This document shows positions 1-6,535 of a stretch of DNA of 9,338 bases, in pieces; the stretch's first letter is position 1, and each line of letters starts with the position of its first letter. Source of the DNA: Candidatus Delongbacteria bacterium (GTDB lineage: Bacteria > CAIWAD01 > BS150m-G50); contig JADHUQ010000092.1 in the NCBI GenBank assembly GCA_016784425.1, positions 1 to 9,338 of the forward strand, in the 5' to 3' direction. Under the pieces are notes generated by a model that was given only the letters and a program-made list of their open reading frames with translations, made no database searches and was not told where the DNA came from. The position numbers and the translations under genes are program-made.

Positions 1-887
1 TTCACGGTTAACAGATGACGGAAGTGTTCCGCCAGTCCGTGCAGGAATTCAACCAGGTCATATCCCTTGAAGACGAGATCATGTACAAACCGCAGGGTGG
101 CGTCAAAATCACGCTTCTGTATCAACTGCTGGAACTGCAGAAAAAGTTCCTGCTGGATCAGTCCCAGGGTTTCCACCACCTGTTGTGTAGTGATGACCTT
201 GCCGGAGAAGGAGATCAGTTGGTCAAGTACAGACTGGGCGTCCCGCATACCACCATCAGCCTTGCGGGCGATCAGGAAGAGCGCCTCTTCCTCTATCTCC
301 ACCTCCTCCTCGCTGCAGATAAATTGCAGCCGCTCCACCATGTCCGCCAGAGGGATGCGATGAAAATCGAACCGTTGGCAACGGGAGAGAATCGTCATCG
401 GTACTTTGTGAATCTCGGTCGTGGCAAAGATGAACATTGTCCTGGGTGGAGGCTCCTCCAGTGTCTTTAGAAGAGCGTTGAAGGCACCGGTGGACAACAT
501 ATGCACTTCATCGATGATATAGATTTTGTAATTGTAGGTGGCGGGACCGTACTGGATATTACCTCGCAGGTCGCGGATGTCATTGACGCTGTTGTTGGAA
601 GCACCGTCGATTTCAATAACATCGAAGTTGGTGCCATCCAGAATGGAGCGACAACTGTCACAGACACCACAGGGTGCTGCGGTGGGCCCCCGGGTACAAT
701 TGAGCGACTTTGAGAAAATACGGGCGATTGAGGTTTTTCCGACACCGCGGGGACCGGCAAAAATATAGGCGTGCGCTATACGATCATGCTTGATGGCATT
801 GACCAGGGTACGAGTCACATGATCCTGACCGACCACTTCGGCGAACAGTTGGGGTCGGAATTTGCGGGCCAGCACGAGATAAGACAT
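1..887 (-). CDS. dnaX: DNA polymerase III subunit gamma/tau (5' part, cut by window edge)
   Basis: This encodes the clamp-loader ATPase of the replicative polymerase; the pentameric complex opens the beta clamp and loads it on primed DNA. The 295 visible codons cover the AAA+ core. They show a Walker A motif GPRGVGKT (about residues 45-52), four zinc-ligand cysteines (C64, C73, C76, C79), Walker B IIDEVH (124-129), a sensor-1 FATTE and an SRC arginine-finger motif (168-170). The ATG at 885-887 gives the family's usual start, MSYLVLARKFRP. The gene continues beyond base 1, so the tau-specific C-terminus and any programmed frameshift cannot be seen. It lies 17 bp after the SRP RNA gene on the same strand. 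The signature around residues 90-178 (GASNNSV, TEIHKVP, CQRFDFHRI) is unlike E. coli DnaX and resembles Desulfobacterota/FCB-type proteins. That taxonomic reading is from memory. Confidence 0.97.
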   Translation of the reverse strand, partial: MSYLVLARKFRPQLFAEVVGQDHVTRTLVNAIKHDRIAHAYIFAGPRGVGKTSIARIFSKSLNCTRGPTAAPCGVCDSCRSILDGTNFDVIEIDGASNNSVNDIRDLRGNIQYGPATYNYKIYIIDEVHMLSTGAFNALLKTLEEPPPRTMFIFATTEIHKVPMTILSRCQRFDFHRIPLADMVERLQFICSEEEVEIEEEALFLIARKADGGMRDAQSVLDQLISFSGKVITTQQVVETLGLIQQELFLQFQQLIQKRDFDATLRFVHDLVFKGYDLVEFLHGLAEHFRHLLTV

Positions 888-904
888 GAGTCCTCGAAAA
901 AACA
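888..904 (-). terminator. U-tract of ffs terminator overlapping the dnaX leader; close-set dnaX Shine-Dalgarno
   Basis: On the minus strand the closing GC-rich stem of the SRP RNA (GGGGAGT paired with ACTCCCC) is followed by TG and six T residues (897-902). This has the form of a Rho-independent terminator that uses the RNA's own end helix. Immediately after the T run comes GAGGA (891-895), the only Shine-Dalgarno-like element for dnaX, with just 3 nt between it and the ATG, which is shorter than the usual 5-9. Expression of dnaX by read-through from the tRNA/ffs transcript is inferred. No separate dnaX promoter fits in the 17-bp gap. Confidence 0.6.
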
Positions 905-998
905 GGGGAGTACACTGCGGCACATGAAGGTATTGCGTGCCGCTGCTACCTTCCGGTCCTGACGGGGTTCAGCAATCTTCCATTGCGCAGGACTCCCC
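905..998 (-). ncRNA. ffs: signal recognition particle RNA, small bacterial type (4.5S RNA)
   Basis: This is the RNA scaffold of the bacterial SRP. It binds Ffh and pairs the complex with FtsY to target nascent membrane proteins. The minus-strand sequence contains the conserved helix-8 apical region: the GTCAGG side, CCGGAAGG with its GGAA tetraloop, and the AGCAGC side, which form the symmetric and asymmetric internal loops of the Ffh site. The 5' and 3' ends pair (GGGGAGT with ACTCCCC), closing a single hairpin of about 94 nt with no Alu domain. That is typical of Gram-negative bacteria. Exact ends are inferred from the terminal helix. It lies 2 nt downstream of tRNA-Ala and 17 bp upstream of dnaX; ffs next to dnaX is a familiar bacterial arrangement. 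Confidence 0.95.
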
Positions 999-1000
999 AG

Positions 1001-1073
1001 TGGAGCTGAGCGGGTTCGAACCGCCGACCCCCACGTTGCGAACGTGGTGCTCTCCCAGCTGAGCTACAGCCCC
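1001..1073 (-). tRNA. tRNA-Ala (anticodon CGC)
   Basis: A full cloverleaf can be drawn on the minus strand: acceptor stem GGGGCUG/CAGCUCC, D arm GCUC/GAGC, anticodon stem CCACG/CGUGG, T arm GGCGG/CCGCU with loop UUCGAAC, and discriminator A73. The anticodon loop UUCGCAA gives anticodon CGC, which reads the alanine codon GCG. The acceptor stem carries the G3:U70 wobble pair, the main identity element recognised by alanyl-tRNA synthetase. The three bases after A73 are CTG, so CCA is not encoded and must be added after 3' trimming. The next gene (SRP RNA) begins 2 nt downstream, so the two are probably on one transcript. Confidence 0.97.
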
Positions 1074-1137
1074 TCTCAATGCGATCATCCCCAGCGTTGT
1101 CACACACACCGACCGGATCCAGAGCAGTACCCTGAGC

Positions 1138-1157
1138 AAAAAAACCGCCGGACGGCG
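1138..1157 (-). terminator. probable Rho-independent terminator after fliR
   Basis: The minus strand reads CGCC-GTCC-GGCG, then G and seven T residues: a short GC-only stem followed by a U tract. It lies about 165 bp past the fliR stop and about 65 bp before tRNA-Ala. It would therefore separate the flagellar operon from the tRNA/ffs/dnaX unit. The stem is only 4 bp (5 if the loop tightens to 2 nt), so strength is uncertain. Confidence 0.5.
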
Positions 1158-1273
1158 TCATGCAGTGGAACTACCTGGTCTGGAATGAGCGGAAATGACA
1201 GTCTCACCTGACCGTTACTGCTATTTTACTGCCGGAAACGGTGTCAGCGGGAACTATGCCATCGCGGAGAATC

Positions 1274-1301
1274 AATATAGAGTGCAACGGCAGAGATGCA
1301 A
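1274..1301 (-). promoter_or_regulatory. possible sigma-70-type promoter in the fliR-tRNA gap
   Basis: On the minus strand TTGCAT and TATATT are separated by 16 bp. The -10 is good, while the -35 shares only TTG with the consensus. Transcription would start near 1265, run through the hairpin at 1138-1157 and reach tRNA-Ala. No better promoter was found in the 65 bp directly upstream of the tRNA. The remainder of 1074-1323 holds nothing else I can name. Confidence 0.25.
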
Positions 1302-1323
1302 GTGAAAGAGGCCGCAGCCACTG

Positions 1324-2100
1324 TTACCAGGCGAGCAGCCGCAGGAGAACCTGCAGATCGAGTTCGACCAGCCGCAAGAGCTGCTGAAACAGCACAACCA
1401 TTACCGGTGCGGAGATCATCAGCAGGATAAGTCCCATCCCGATTTTAACCGGGAAACCGACGATAAAGATGTTCATCTGCGGTACTGTGCGTGCCACAAT
1501 ACCCATCGCAACTTCGGTCAGAAAAAGGGAGGCCATCACCGGCACACCGATACGCAAGGCCCAGGAAAACACCTGCCCTGACATACGCACCAGCTCGCCA
1601 AAAAGTTCAGAATCAATATGCATCGTTCCAGGCGGTACCTGACTAAAGCTGTCCACCATAACCTGGATCAGGAAATGATGTCCATTGAGACCGAGGAAAA
1701 TAATAAGAAAGAAAATATTCTTCATCTGGCCGATTGTGGAGACCTGCAGACCGCTTTCCGGATCGAGTACATTGACGATACCGAAACCCATCTGCATACC
1801 GATTATCTGGCCGGACAGTTGAACCGCCATGAAAACAAAGTTGGAGATAAATCCGAAAAAAACACCGATGGCGACCTGCTCAAATACGAGACCGACCCAG
1901 TCATAAAAGGTGCGATCAGCGTAAAGCGCCGGGTCAATCCCCAGTACCGGCAGCAACAGCAAGGTCAAAACCAGCCCCAGAATGATCTTGACCCGTCCCG
2001 GCACCTGGGTGTAACCGAGCACCGGCATCAGCATGATCATGGTGCTGATCCTGATCAGAACCAGGGCGAACAGTTCCAGATTGGCAAATGAGATCCACAT
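1324..2100 (-). CDS. fliR: flagellar export gate protein FliR
   Basis: This is an integral membrane component of the flagellar type III export gate. One FliR completes the FliP5-FliQ4-FliR1 channel through which hook and filament subunits pass. The 258-residue length is normal for the family. The protein is strongly hydrophobic, with membrane segments near residues 5-30, 35-53, 70-100, 125-150, 175-200 and 210-240. The family-typical stretch between the second and third segments (GQIIGMQMGFGIVNVLDP, then GLQVSTIGQ) is intact. The ATG start fits the usual N-terminus. A 49-bp gap separates it from fliQ, with only a weak GGCAGG-like ribosome site. It is the last flagellar gene here: flhB, the usual next gene and the gate's switch protein, does not follow, and a terminator-like hairpin does. 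Confidence 0.96.
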   Translation of the reverse strand: MWISFANLELFALVLIRISTMIMLMPVLGYTQVPGRVKIILGLVLTLLLLPVLGIDPALYADRTFYDWVGLVFEQVAIGVFFGFISNFVFMAVQLSGQIIGMQMGFGIVNVLDPESGLQVSTIGQMKNIFFLIIFLGLNGHHFLIQVMVDSFSQVPPGTMHIDSELFGELVRMSGQVFSWALRIGVPVMASLFLTEVAMGIVARTVPQMNIFIVGFPVKIGMGLILLMISAPVMVVLFQQLLRLVELDLQVLLRLLAW

Positions 2101-2149
2101 ACGTTGCCTGCCGGGATAAAATGCTGTGATACGGGCTCTGATACAGGTA

Positions 2150-2416
2150 CTAGCTTACACCCGGCATCAGCTCGAACATGTGCAACGTGAAAGCGAGCAG
2201 CTTGTTGGCAATCCAGGGTAACAGCATGACCAGGGTCAGAATGACCGCTATGATCTTGGGGATGAAGGTCAGGGTCATCTCGTTCACCTGGGTTACCGAC
2301 TGAAAGATAGAGATTACCAGACCGACCACCAGACCGGCCAGCAGCATCGGCAGGGCGATGATCATCGCGGTGTAGATCGCTTCCTTCAGCACATAGATCG
2401 CCAGTTCAGGTGACAT
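2150..2416 (-). CDS. fliQ: flagellar export gate protein FliQ
   Basis: FliQ is a small membrane subunit, four copies of which wrap the FliP/FliR channel of the export gate. At 88 residues it is the usual size. Two hydrophobic hairpin-forming segments (about residues 14-38 and 50-75) flank the conserved VTQVNEMTLTFIPKI loop, the family signature. The start MSPELAIYVLKEAI is typical. CAGGAATG upstream of the ATG provides a ribosome site, and the gene begins 12 bp after the fliP stop, which implies one transcript and coupled translation. Confidence 0.97.
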   Translation of the reverse strand: MSPELAIYVLKEAIYTAMIIALPMLLAGLVVGLVISIFQSVTQVNEMTLTFIPKIIAVILTLVMLLPWIANKLLAFTLHMFELMPGVS

Positions 2417-2428
2417 GTTTCATTCCTG

Positions 2429-3184
2429 CTAATTGAATCCAGCAACTACTGAATAGATCAACAGGTTCCAACCATCTACAAGTACGAAAAGGAGGATCTT
2501 GAACGGCAACGAGATCATGATCGGCGGTAACATCAACATCCCCATCGACATCAGGATACTGGCCACCACCATATCGATAATCAGCAGTGGCAGGTAGACC
2601 AGAAATCCGATCTGAAATGCAATCCTCAATTCACTGATAACAAAACCGGGAATAACAACTGTCAGCGGCAGCTCTGAATCGTTGGCCGGGGGTTGGAGAT
2701 TGGCCAGTCGTACAAACAGGGCAACATCCTTATCCCGGGCCTGCCGCAGCATGAATCCCTTGAAGTAGTCACCCGCTTTAGTCAGAGCTTCCTGCTGGGT
2801 AATCTCCTTGGCCAGAAACGGCTGCAGTGCCTCATCATTAACCTGTTCAAAGGTGGGTTGCATGATGTAAAAAGTCAGAAACAGCGACAGGCCTATCAGC
2901 AACTGGTTGGGTGGTAACTGCTGGGTGCCGAGGGCCTGCCGGATGAAGTGCAGAACTACGATAATCCGGGTGAAGGAGGTCATCATGATCAGGATCGCCG
3001 GGGCGAGAGTGAGGATGGTCATGAGGAACAGGATCTGCAGGATCAGCACATAATCCTGTTCACCACTGGCGTTTTCTACCGAGAGGACCAGTTTGGGTAG
3101 TGCTCCCCCCTGAGCTTGCACCAATTGCGGTAATAACAACAGTACCAGTAAAAACAGTGGCAGAAACAGGCGTGACTTATACAT
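2429..3184 (-). CDS. fliP: flagellar export gate protein FliP
   Basis: FliP is the main pore-forming subunit of the flagellar export gate (five per gate). With the ATG at 3182-3184 the protein is 251 residues, the normal length. The reading frame is open further upstream, but those residues are out of frame with fliO and lack family similarity, so the short start is preferred. It has a cleavable signal peptide (residues 1-24, ending VQA), as known for FliP. The family signatures are both present: the first includes MMTSFTRIIVVLHFIRQALG (67-86), and the second is the C-terminal FQIGFLVYLPLLIIDMVVAS region (about 190-209) followed by SMGMLMLPP. Its start overlaps the fliO stop by 8 bp, so translation is likely coupled. 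Confidence 0.96.
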   Translation of the reverse strand: MYKSRLFLPLFLLVLLLLPQLVQAQGGALPKLVLSVENASGEQDYVLILQILFLMTILTLAPAILIMMTSFTRIIVVLHFIRQALGTQQLPPNQLLIGLSLFLTFYIMQPTFEQVNDEALQPFLAKEITQQEALTKAGDYFKGFMLRQARDKDVALFVRLANLQPPANDSELPLTVVIPGFVISELRIAFQIGFLVYLPLLIIDMVVASILMSMGMLMLPPIMISLPFKILLFVLVDGWNLLIYSVVAGFN

Positions 3185-3659
3185 CCTGATCGCGTCGGCT
3201 GAAAGCCGCCCTGAGGGTACCGGCAAAACCACCGGGTGCTGGAGCTGGCTGGTCTGCCTGACTGGTAAATTGCAGCAGCTCTTCCGCATTGAGCTCACCC
3301 AGAGCTGAGATGTTCCGCTCGGTAACACCAATCAGCAGACCCCTCTGACCGACCTGTAACAGCTGTATCATTTTACGGGGTCCGACATAGTGGTGCGCCA
3401 GGATGCGGATTCCGGTGCCGGGTGTATGTCCCCGCCAGCGGCGACGGGCTATCCAGGCGGTCAGATAGATCATGATCACAATGACAGTCAGCACGAGGAT
3501 CAGTTTGAGGGCGAGCGCGGTCAGGGAGGGGGCGGCAGTGACAGTTTCCGCCTCCTGGGCAGAACCGCCTGCTGCCACGACCAGCGTAACGCTGATGGCC
3601 AGCAAACCACGCAGGATATTGTGACTGCGGAACCTGGTTTGACGCTTTTGCGCTGTCAC
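3177..3659 (-). CDS. fliO: flagellar biosynthesis protein FliO
   Basis: FliO is a bitopic membrane protein that helps FliP assemble into the export gate and is not part of the finished channel. The 160-residue product starts at GTG, preceded by TAGGGGGC about 6 nt upstream. Residues 1-34 resemble a signal peptide (hydrophobic LLAISVTLVVAA, then GGSA). A second membrane segment spans about 47-70 and is followed by the basic ARRRWR. The cytoplasmic part carries the FliO motif LAHHYVGPRKMIQLLQVG, then GLLIGVT, then ISALGEL. A proline-rich tail ends the protein. It lies between fliN (9-bp gap) and fliP (8-bp overlap), the conserved location of this fast-evolving gene. Confidence 0.92.
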   Translation of the reverse strand: MTAQKRQTRFRSHNILRGLLAISVTLVVAAGGSAQEAETVTAAPSLTALALKLILVLTVIVIMIYLTAWIARRRWRGHTPGTGIRILAHHYVGPRKMIQLLQVGQRGLLIGVTERNISALGELNAEELLQFTSQADQPAPAPGGFAGTLRAAFSRRDQDV

Positions 3660-3668
3660 GGAAGCCCC

Positions 3669-4691
3669 CTAAGCCTCAGCCAGGTGTTGCAGTCGCTCTT
3701 CAACTTTGAGGATTTCCGTTATCCGTACCCCGAAGTTCTCGTCGATGACGACAACTTCGCCCCGGGCGAATTTTTTCTCATTGACATAGAGATCGACCGG
3801 TTCACCGGACAGCTTGTTGAGTTCGATGATAGATCCGGCACCCAACCGTACCAGATCACGGATCAGCATACGAGTTCTTCCCAGCTCGATAGCGATCGGC
3901 AACTCCAGGTCCATGATGATCGATATCTGATCCAGACCTGTTGGCGCACTTTCTTCACCGCTCAGGGGGGGGGCTGTCTCTTCAGCTTTGGCCGGGGGCT
4001 CGGTGAACTCCGGAAACTCAGCCTTGTGTACTTCCGCGGTGGTTGTTTCCGGTTCCTCAGCAGCCGGTGGCGCAGGCGGTTCCACCTCCTCCTCCACACT
4101 TACCGAGGTGGAAAGCGTCTTGGTAAACCATTGCAGTGTTTCACGAGGGTAGAGTTTGAAGAAGATGTACTCCGGCAGTCCTTTGATTGCCATGCGGAAG
4201 GAGACAACCACCTGTCCTTCCAGATTCTGTGCAATCTCGGCGCGGGAGAGCAGCTCTGGTTTGCCGGGGCTGAACTCGACCTGTGAATCAGCCCGGCTGC
4301 TCAACTCCTTCTGCCAGTTATCCTGCATCTGCCCCAGCGCTTCGACGATTCCGTCAAGGTGCTCCTCCGGCATGAACTCGACGTTGCCATCACCCATAAT
4401 CATCAGGTCGACAACCCGGGCGGTCAGCTCCCTTTCCAGCAGCATGGTTACGCTGCCGGGAGGACCGGTGCGGCATTCCCAGGTCAAACCGACCATCTCG
4501 TCTGCCATCTCCATCAGCAACCCCTCGTCGAGCAGACGGGTGGTAACCAGCTCCATCGCAACATCACGATTTATGATCGTCTGCAGGATTCCGGCTGAAG
4601 AGGCGGCAAAACCACTCTCGAGATCCTTGATGATCGCCTGTTCCATCTTTGAGAGTGCCTGATTGCTGAAATTCTGGTTGAGTTCGTCCAT
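3669..4691 (-). CDS. fliN: FliY-type flagellar motor switch protein (CheC-like domain plus FliN domain)
   Basis: This is a C-ring protein that, with FliM, sets rotation direction and docks export substrates. At 340 residues it is more than twice a proteobacterial FliN. Residues about 15-195 resemble the CheC-like part of FliY, 197-252 form a Pro/Glu-rich linker, and 253-340 are a clear FliN/SpoA domain (IMDLELPIAIELGRT, GAGSIIELNKLSGEPVDLYVN, GEVVVIDENFGVRI). In CheC phosphatases the active motif is D/S-x3-E-x2-N. Here the first copy looks lost (QAIIKDLE near 18-25) and the second reads D113-GIV-E117-AL-G120, with Gly replacing the catalytic Asn. CheY-P phosphatase activity is therefore doubtful. 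GGAG precedes the ATG by about 10 nt. fliN and fliY are both defensible names. Confidence 0.93.
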   Translation of the reverse strand: MDELNQNFSNQALSKMEQAIIKDLESGFAASSAGILQTIINRDVAMELVTTRLLDEGLLMEMADEMVGLTWECRTGPPGSVTMLLERELTARVVDLMIMGDGNVEFMPEEHLDGIVEALGQMQDNWQKELSSRADSQVEFSPGKPELLSRAEIAQNLEGQVVVSFRMAIKGLPEYIFFKLYPRETLQWFTKTLSTSVSVEEEVEPPAPPAAEEPETTTAEVHKAEFPEFTEPPAKAEETAPPLSGEESAPTGLDQISIIMDLELPIAIELGRTRMLIRDLVRLGAGSIIELNKLSGEPVDLYVNEKKFARGEVVVIDENFGVRITEILKVEERLQHLAEA

Positions 4692-4696
4692 CTCTA

Positions 4697-4844
4697 TTCG
4701 TCTCCAAAAGTTACTTCACATTCGCTGCGTTGCCGGTAGACGAGAAATCTTCTCGCCTCCAAAAATTACTTCACATTCGCTGCGTTGCCGGTAGACGAGA
4801 AATCTTCTCGCCTCCAAAAATTACTTCACATTCGCTGCGTTGCC
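4697..4844 (-). repeat. three direct repeats, 55-bp period, in the fliN leader
   Basis: A unit recurs three times at exact 55-bp spacing: the block TTACTTCACATTCGCTGCGT starts at 4711, 4766 and 4821 on the plus strand. The copies are nearly identical. Each is preceded by CTCCAAAA(A/G), which on the minus strand is TTTTGGAG(G/A), a Shine-Dalgarno-like element. In the copy nearest the gene this is the actual fliN ribosome site. Between copies is the perfect inverted repeat CGAGAA-ATC-TTCTCG (4741-4755 and again 55 bp on). The repeats are non-coding and sit within a 230-bp gap in an otherwise compact operon. Confidence 0.9.
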
Positions 4845-4883
4845 ACCACATGAGATACCGTACTCGTCCGGTCAAATGTCAAT

Positions 4884-4903
4884 CCCTGTCCTTCCCGACA
4901 GGG
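4884..4903 (-). other. hairpin just downstream of fliM
   Basis: This is a perfect 7-bp inverted repeat (CCCTGTC / GACAGGG) with a 6-nt loop, 20 bp after the fliM stop. There is no T tract after it, so it is not a standard terminator. It could slow 3' exonuclease decay of the fliM message or act as a partial terminator. On the minus strand it is followed by TTGACA (4877-4882), with only poor -10 candidates (for example GGTATC at 17 bp), so a promoter here is not convincing. Confidence 0.5.
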
Positions 4904-4922
4904 TCAGTGGAAGCAGGACCGC

Positions 4923-5921
4923 TCAATCGTCAGAATAAATGAACTTGTCTTCCCTACCGATCTGGTGAATCAGCTTTACCGCCCGGTGCCGTTTGATCTT
5001 TCCCGGTACCCCGAGAAACTTCACCTCACCGTTTATGAATACCTCCAGCGGATCGTGCAGGCGGCGATCAAGTACCAGTACATCACCTTTTTCCAGCGCC
5101 AGCAGTCCTCCCACCGACACCCGGGTCCGCCCCAGACGTACTTCAATCGACATCAGCGAACTGTTCACCCGGGCTAAAACCGCTTCCTGGTCAACCAGTG
5201 TGGGTTCCTTGTTGCCACTACCTGTCCGACCCCGGTGAACCAGCAGTGGCAGCAACGGTTCCAGGATGTAATAGGGGATACAGATTCGGAGCGGAAAATG
5301 TCGATCCATCACCGAAATCCTGAAACTGAGGAGAGCGATTGTCTCACCGGCGGGGGCTATCTGAACCGACTGGGGGTTGGTCGCCATCGTCTCATAGGAT
5401 AGATTGAGCTCCATCGTGGGGTCCCAGACTTCGTTCAAACCGGTCACCATACTCTCCAGCAACCGACGAATGATACTCTGCTCGATGATGGTAATATCGC
5501 GCGGTTCCGCCAGTACATCACCGGTACCTCCCAGCAGGCGATCCACGCAGAAAAGCACGAACTGTGGTTCCATCTCAACTGTAAGACTGCCGCTGAGATC
5601 CTCCTCCTCATTGTTGACATTCAAGACAATAAGACAGGTAGGCTCCGCCAGTGAAGTTGTGTACTCGGAGTAGGTCAGCTGGTTGATAGTAACCAGGTTG
5701 ATTTCGACCATCGCTCGTAGTGAACTGGAAAGCGAGGTCCCGAAAGAGCGTCCGAACTGCTCATGAATATTGTGCAACGACCGCAACTGGTCTTTGACAA
5801 TACGATCAGGGTGTTTGAAATCAAAAGGTTGTACGACCGCCTTGCGGAGCTTCAGCTTCGGTTTGCCGATAGTCTCCAGCAGCGATTCGATCTCGTCTTG
5901 ACTGAGAAGTTTTCCACTCAT
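4923..5921 (-). CDS. fliM: flagellar motor switch protein FliM
   Basis: FliM is the middle C-ring protein. It binds phosphorylated CheY at its N-terminus, FliG through its middle domain and FliN through its C-terminal SpoA domain. Starting at the ATG (5919-5921) gives 332 residues, the usual size, and places LLSQDEIESLL at residues 5-15, the CheY-P-binding peptide found at the extreme N-terminus of FliM. An in-frame TTG seven codons upstream lies inside fliL and is less likely. The middle domain has the FliG-contacting GGTG motif (131-134). The C-terminal domain contains VRLGRTRVSVGGLLALEKGD. The gene starts 1 nt after the fliL stop (TAA-A-ATG) with little Shine-Dalgarno, which suggests translational coupling. 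Confidence 0.97.
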   Translation of the reverse strand: MSGKLLSQDEIESLLETIGKPKLKLRKAVVQPFDFKHPDRIVKDQLRSLHNIHEQFGRSFGTSLSSSLRAMVEINLVTINQLTYSEYTTSLAEPTCLIVLNVNNEEEDLSGSLTVEMEPQFVLFCVDRLLGGTGDVLAEPRDITIIEQSIIRRLLESMVTGLNEVWDPTMELNLSYETMATNPQSVQIAPAGETIALLSFRISVMDRHFPLRICIPYYILEPLLPLLVHRGRTGSGNKEPTLVDQEAVLARVNSSLMSIEVRLGRTRVSVGGLLALEKGDVLVLDRRLHDPLEVFINGEVKFLGVPGKIKRHRAVKLIHQIGREDKFIYSDD

Positions 5922-5922
5922 T

Positions 5923-6423
5923 TTATTGCCGGATAAAATCAACGATATAGAGTTCGGTCAACTGCCCCTGGACCAACTCAGAGTTGATCAGCAGGAGTAA
6001 TGTATCACGTAGCGCAACCCGGGTAGTGATGTCAGCCAGGGTTTCCACCGGCACGGCACCAAGATAGGTCAACAGACCGCTGCGTATGCGGGGCATCTTG
6101 CGGTCAAGTTCTGTGACCAGGTTGCCCTCCTTCGGATTGTACTCCCCCACCAGGCCGATCTTGACGATACTGCGACGTACCCCACCCAACGGATTGATGA
6201 CAATATCGGCGAACTGGTAGAATTCACCGATTTCACGTTGGAGTGCCACCGAATCAGGCTGGATCGTTTCCTCTTCAGTAGTGATACCGGCGGCAGCCTC
6301 TATTGCCCCTTTCCGTTTGAACAGGTAATGTTCCAGGGTAAAGAAGGCAACCACAGCTACAACCAGGAAAAGCAGGAGCAGGCCCAGACCGATCACCAGT
6401 TTTCGTGTTTGTATGGCCATCAT
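5923..6423 (-). CDS. fliL: flagellar basal body-associated protein FliL
   Basis: FliL is a single-pass inner-membrane protein that rings the MotA/MotB stator near the basal body and supports torque under load. The 166-residue protein has a short cytoplasmic N-terminus, one membrane segment (about residues 9-29), a linker, and a periplasmic FliL domain (about 70-166) with the typical INPLGG...R...KIGLVGEY start and LRDTLLLLINS...L...LYIVDFIRQ end. It opens with two consecutive ATG codons; GGGAG lies 5 nt upstream of the first. It is the first gene of the fliL-fliR run, with a sigma-54-like element about 100 bp upstream, and lies downstream of motB. Confidence 0.95.
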   Translation of the reverse strand: MMAIQTRKLVIGLGLLLLFLVVAVVAFFTLEHYLFKRKGAIEAAAGITTEEETIQPDSVALQREIGEFYQFADIVINPLGGVRRSIVKIGLVGEYNPKEGNLVTELDRKMPRIRSGLLTYLGAVPVETLADITTRVALRDTLLLLINSELVQGQLTELYIVDFIRQ

Positions 6424-6519
6424 TTAACTCCCGAACGGATCCACCATCACCGCCCTGTTTACCCTGTGCTGCCGGCCACGGTTGCGACAGTCCGGCACAG
6501 CATTGTTCACCCCGGTTCC

Positions 6520-6535
6520 TGCAAACAATATGCCC
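6520..6535 (-). promoter_or_regulatory. sigma-54-type promoter of the fliL operon
   Basis: The minus strand reads GGGCAT-ATTGT-TTGCA. Against the RpoN consensus TGGCAC-N5-TTGCA it keeps the essential GG-N10-GC spacing, 4 of 6 bases of the -24 box and all 5 of the -12 box. Start of transcription is expected near 6509, leaving a leader of about 86 nt that contains a 6-bp hairpin (TGCCGG/CCGGCA, 6470-6497). RpoN control of flagellar switch/export genes is well known in Pseudomonas, Vibrio and several Desulfobacterota. No activator gene is visible in this window. Confidence 0.65.

Noticed and set aside
15..470. Plus-strand 151-residue reading frame
   Set aside because: It is antisense to the clear AAA+ region of dnaX and has no family features.
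3185..3331. N-terminal extension of FliP
   Set aside because: The extra 49 residues lie within fliO in another frame and precede an obvious signal peptide beginning at the ATG at 3184.
3390..4286. Plus-strand 298-residue reading frame
   Set aside because: It is antisense to fliN and fliO, whose frames are well supported; low-complexity composition, no recognised domain.
4852..4882. Sigma-70 promoter between fliM and fliN
   Set aside because: The TTGACA is perfect, but the only reasonable -10 (TATCTC) is 19 bp away and those at 17-18 bp are poor.
5922..5942. TTG start for FliM seven codons upstream
   Set aside because: It is inside fliL, and the CheY-binding peptide is normally at the very N-terminus, which fits the ATG at 5921.
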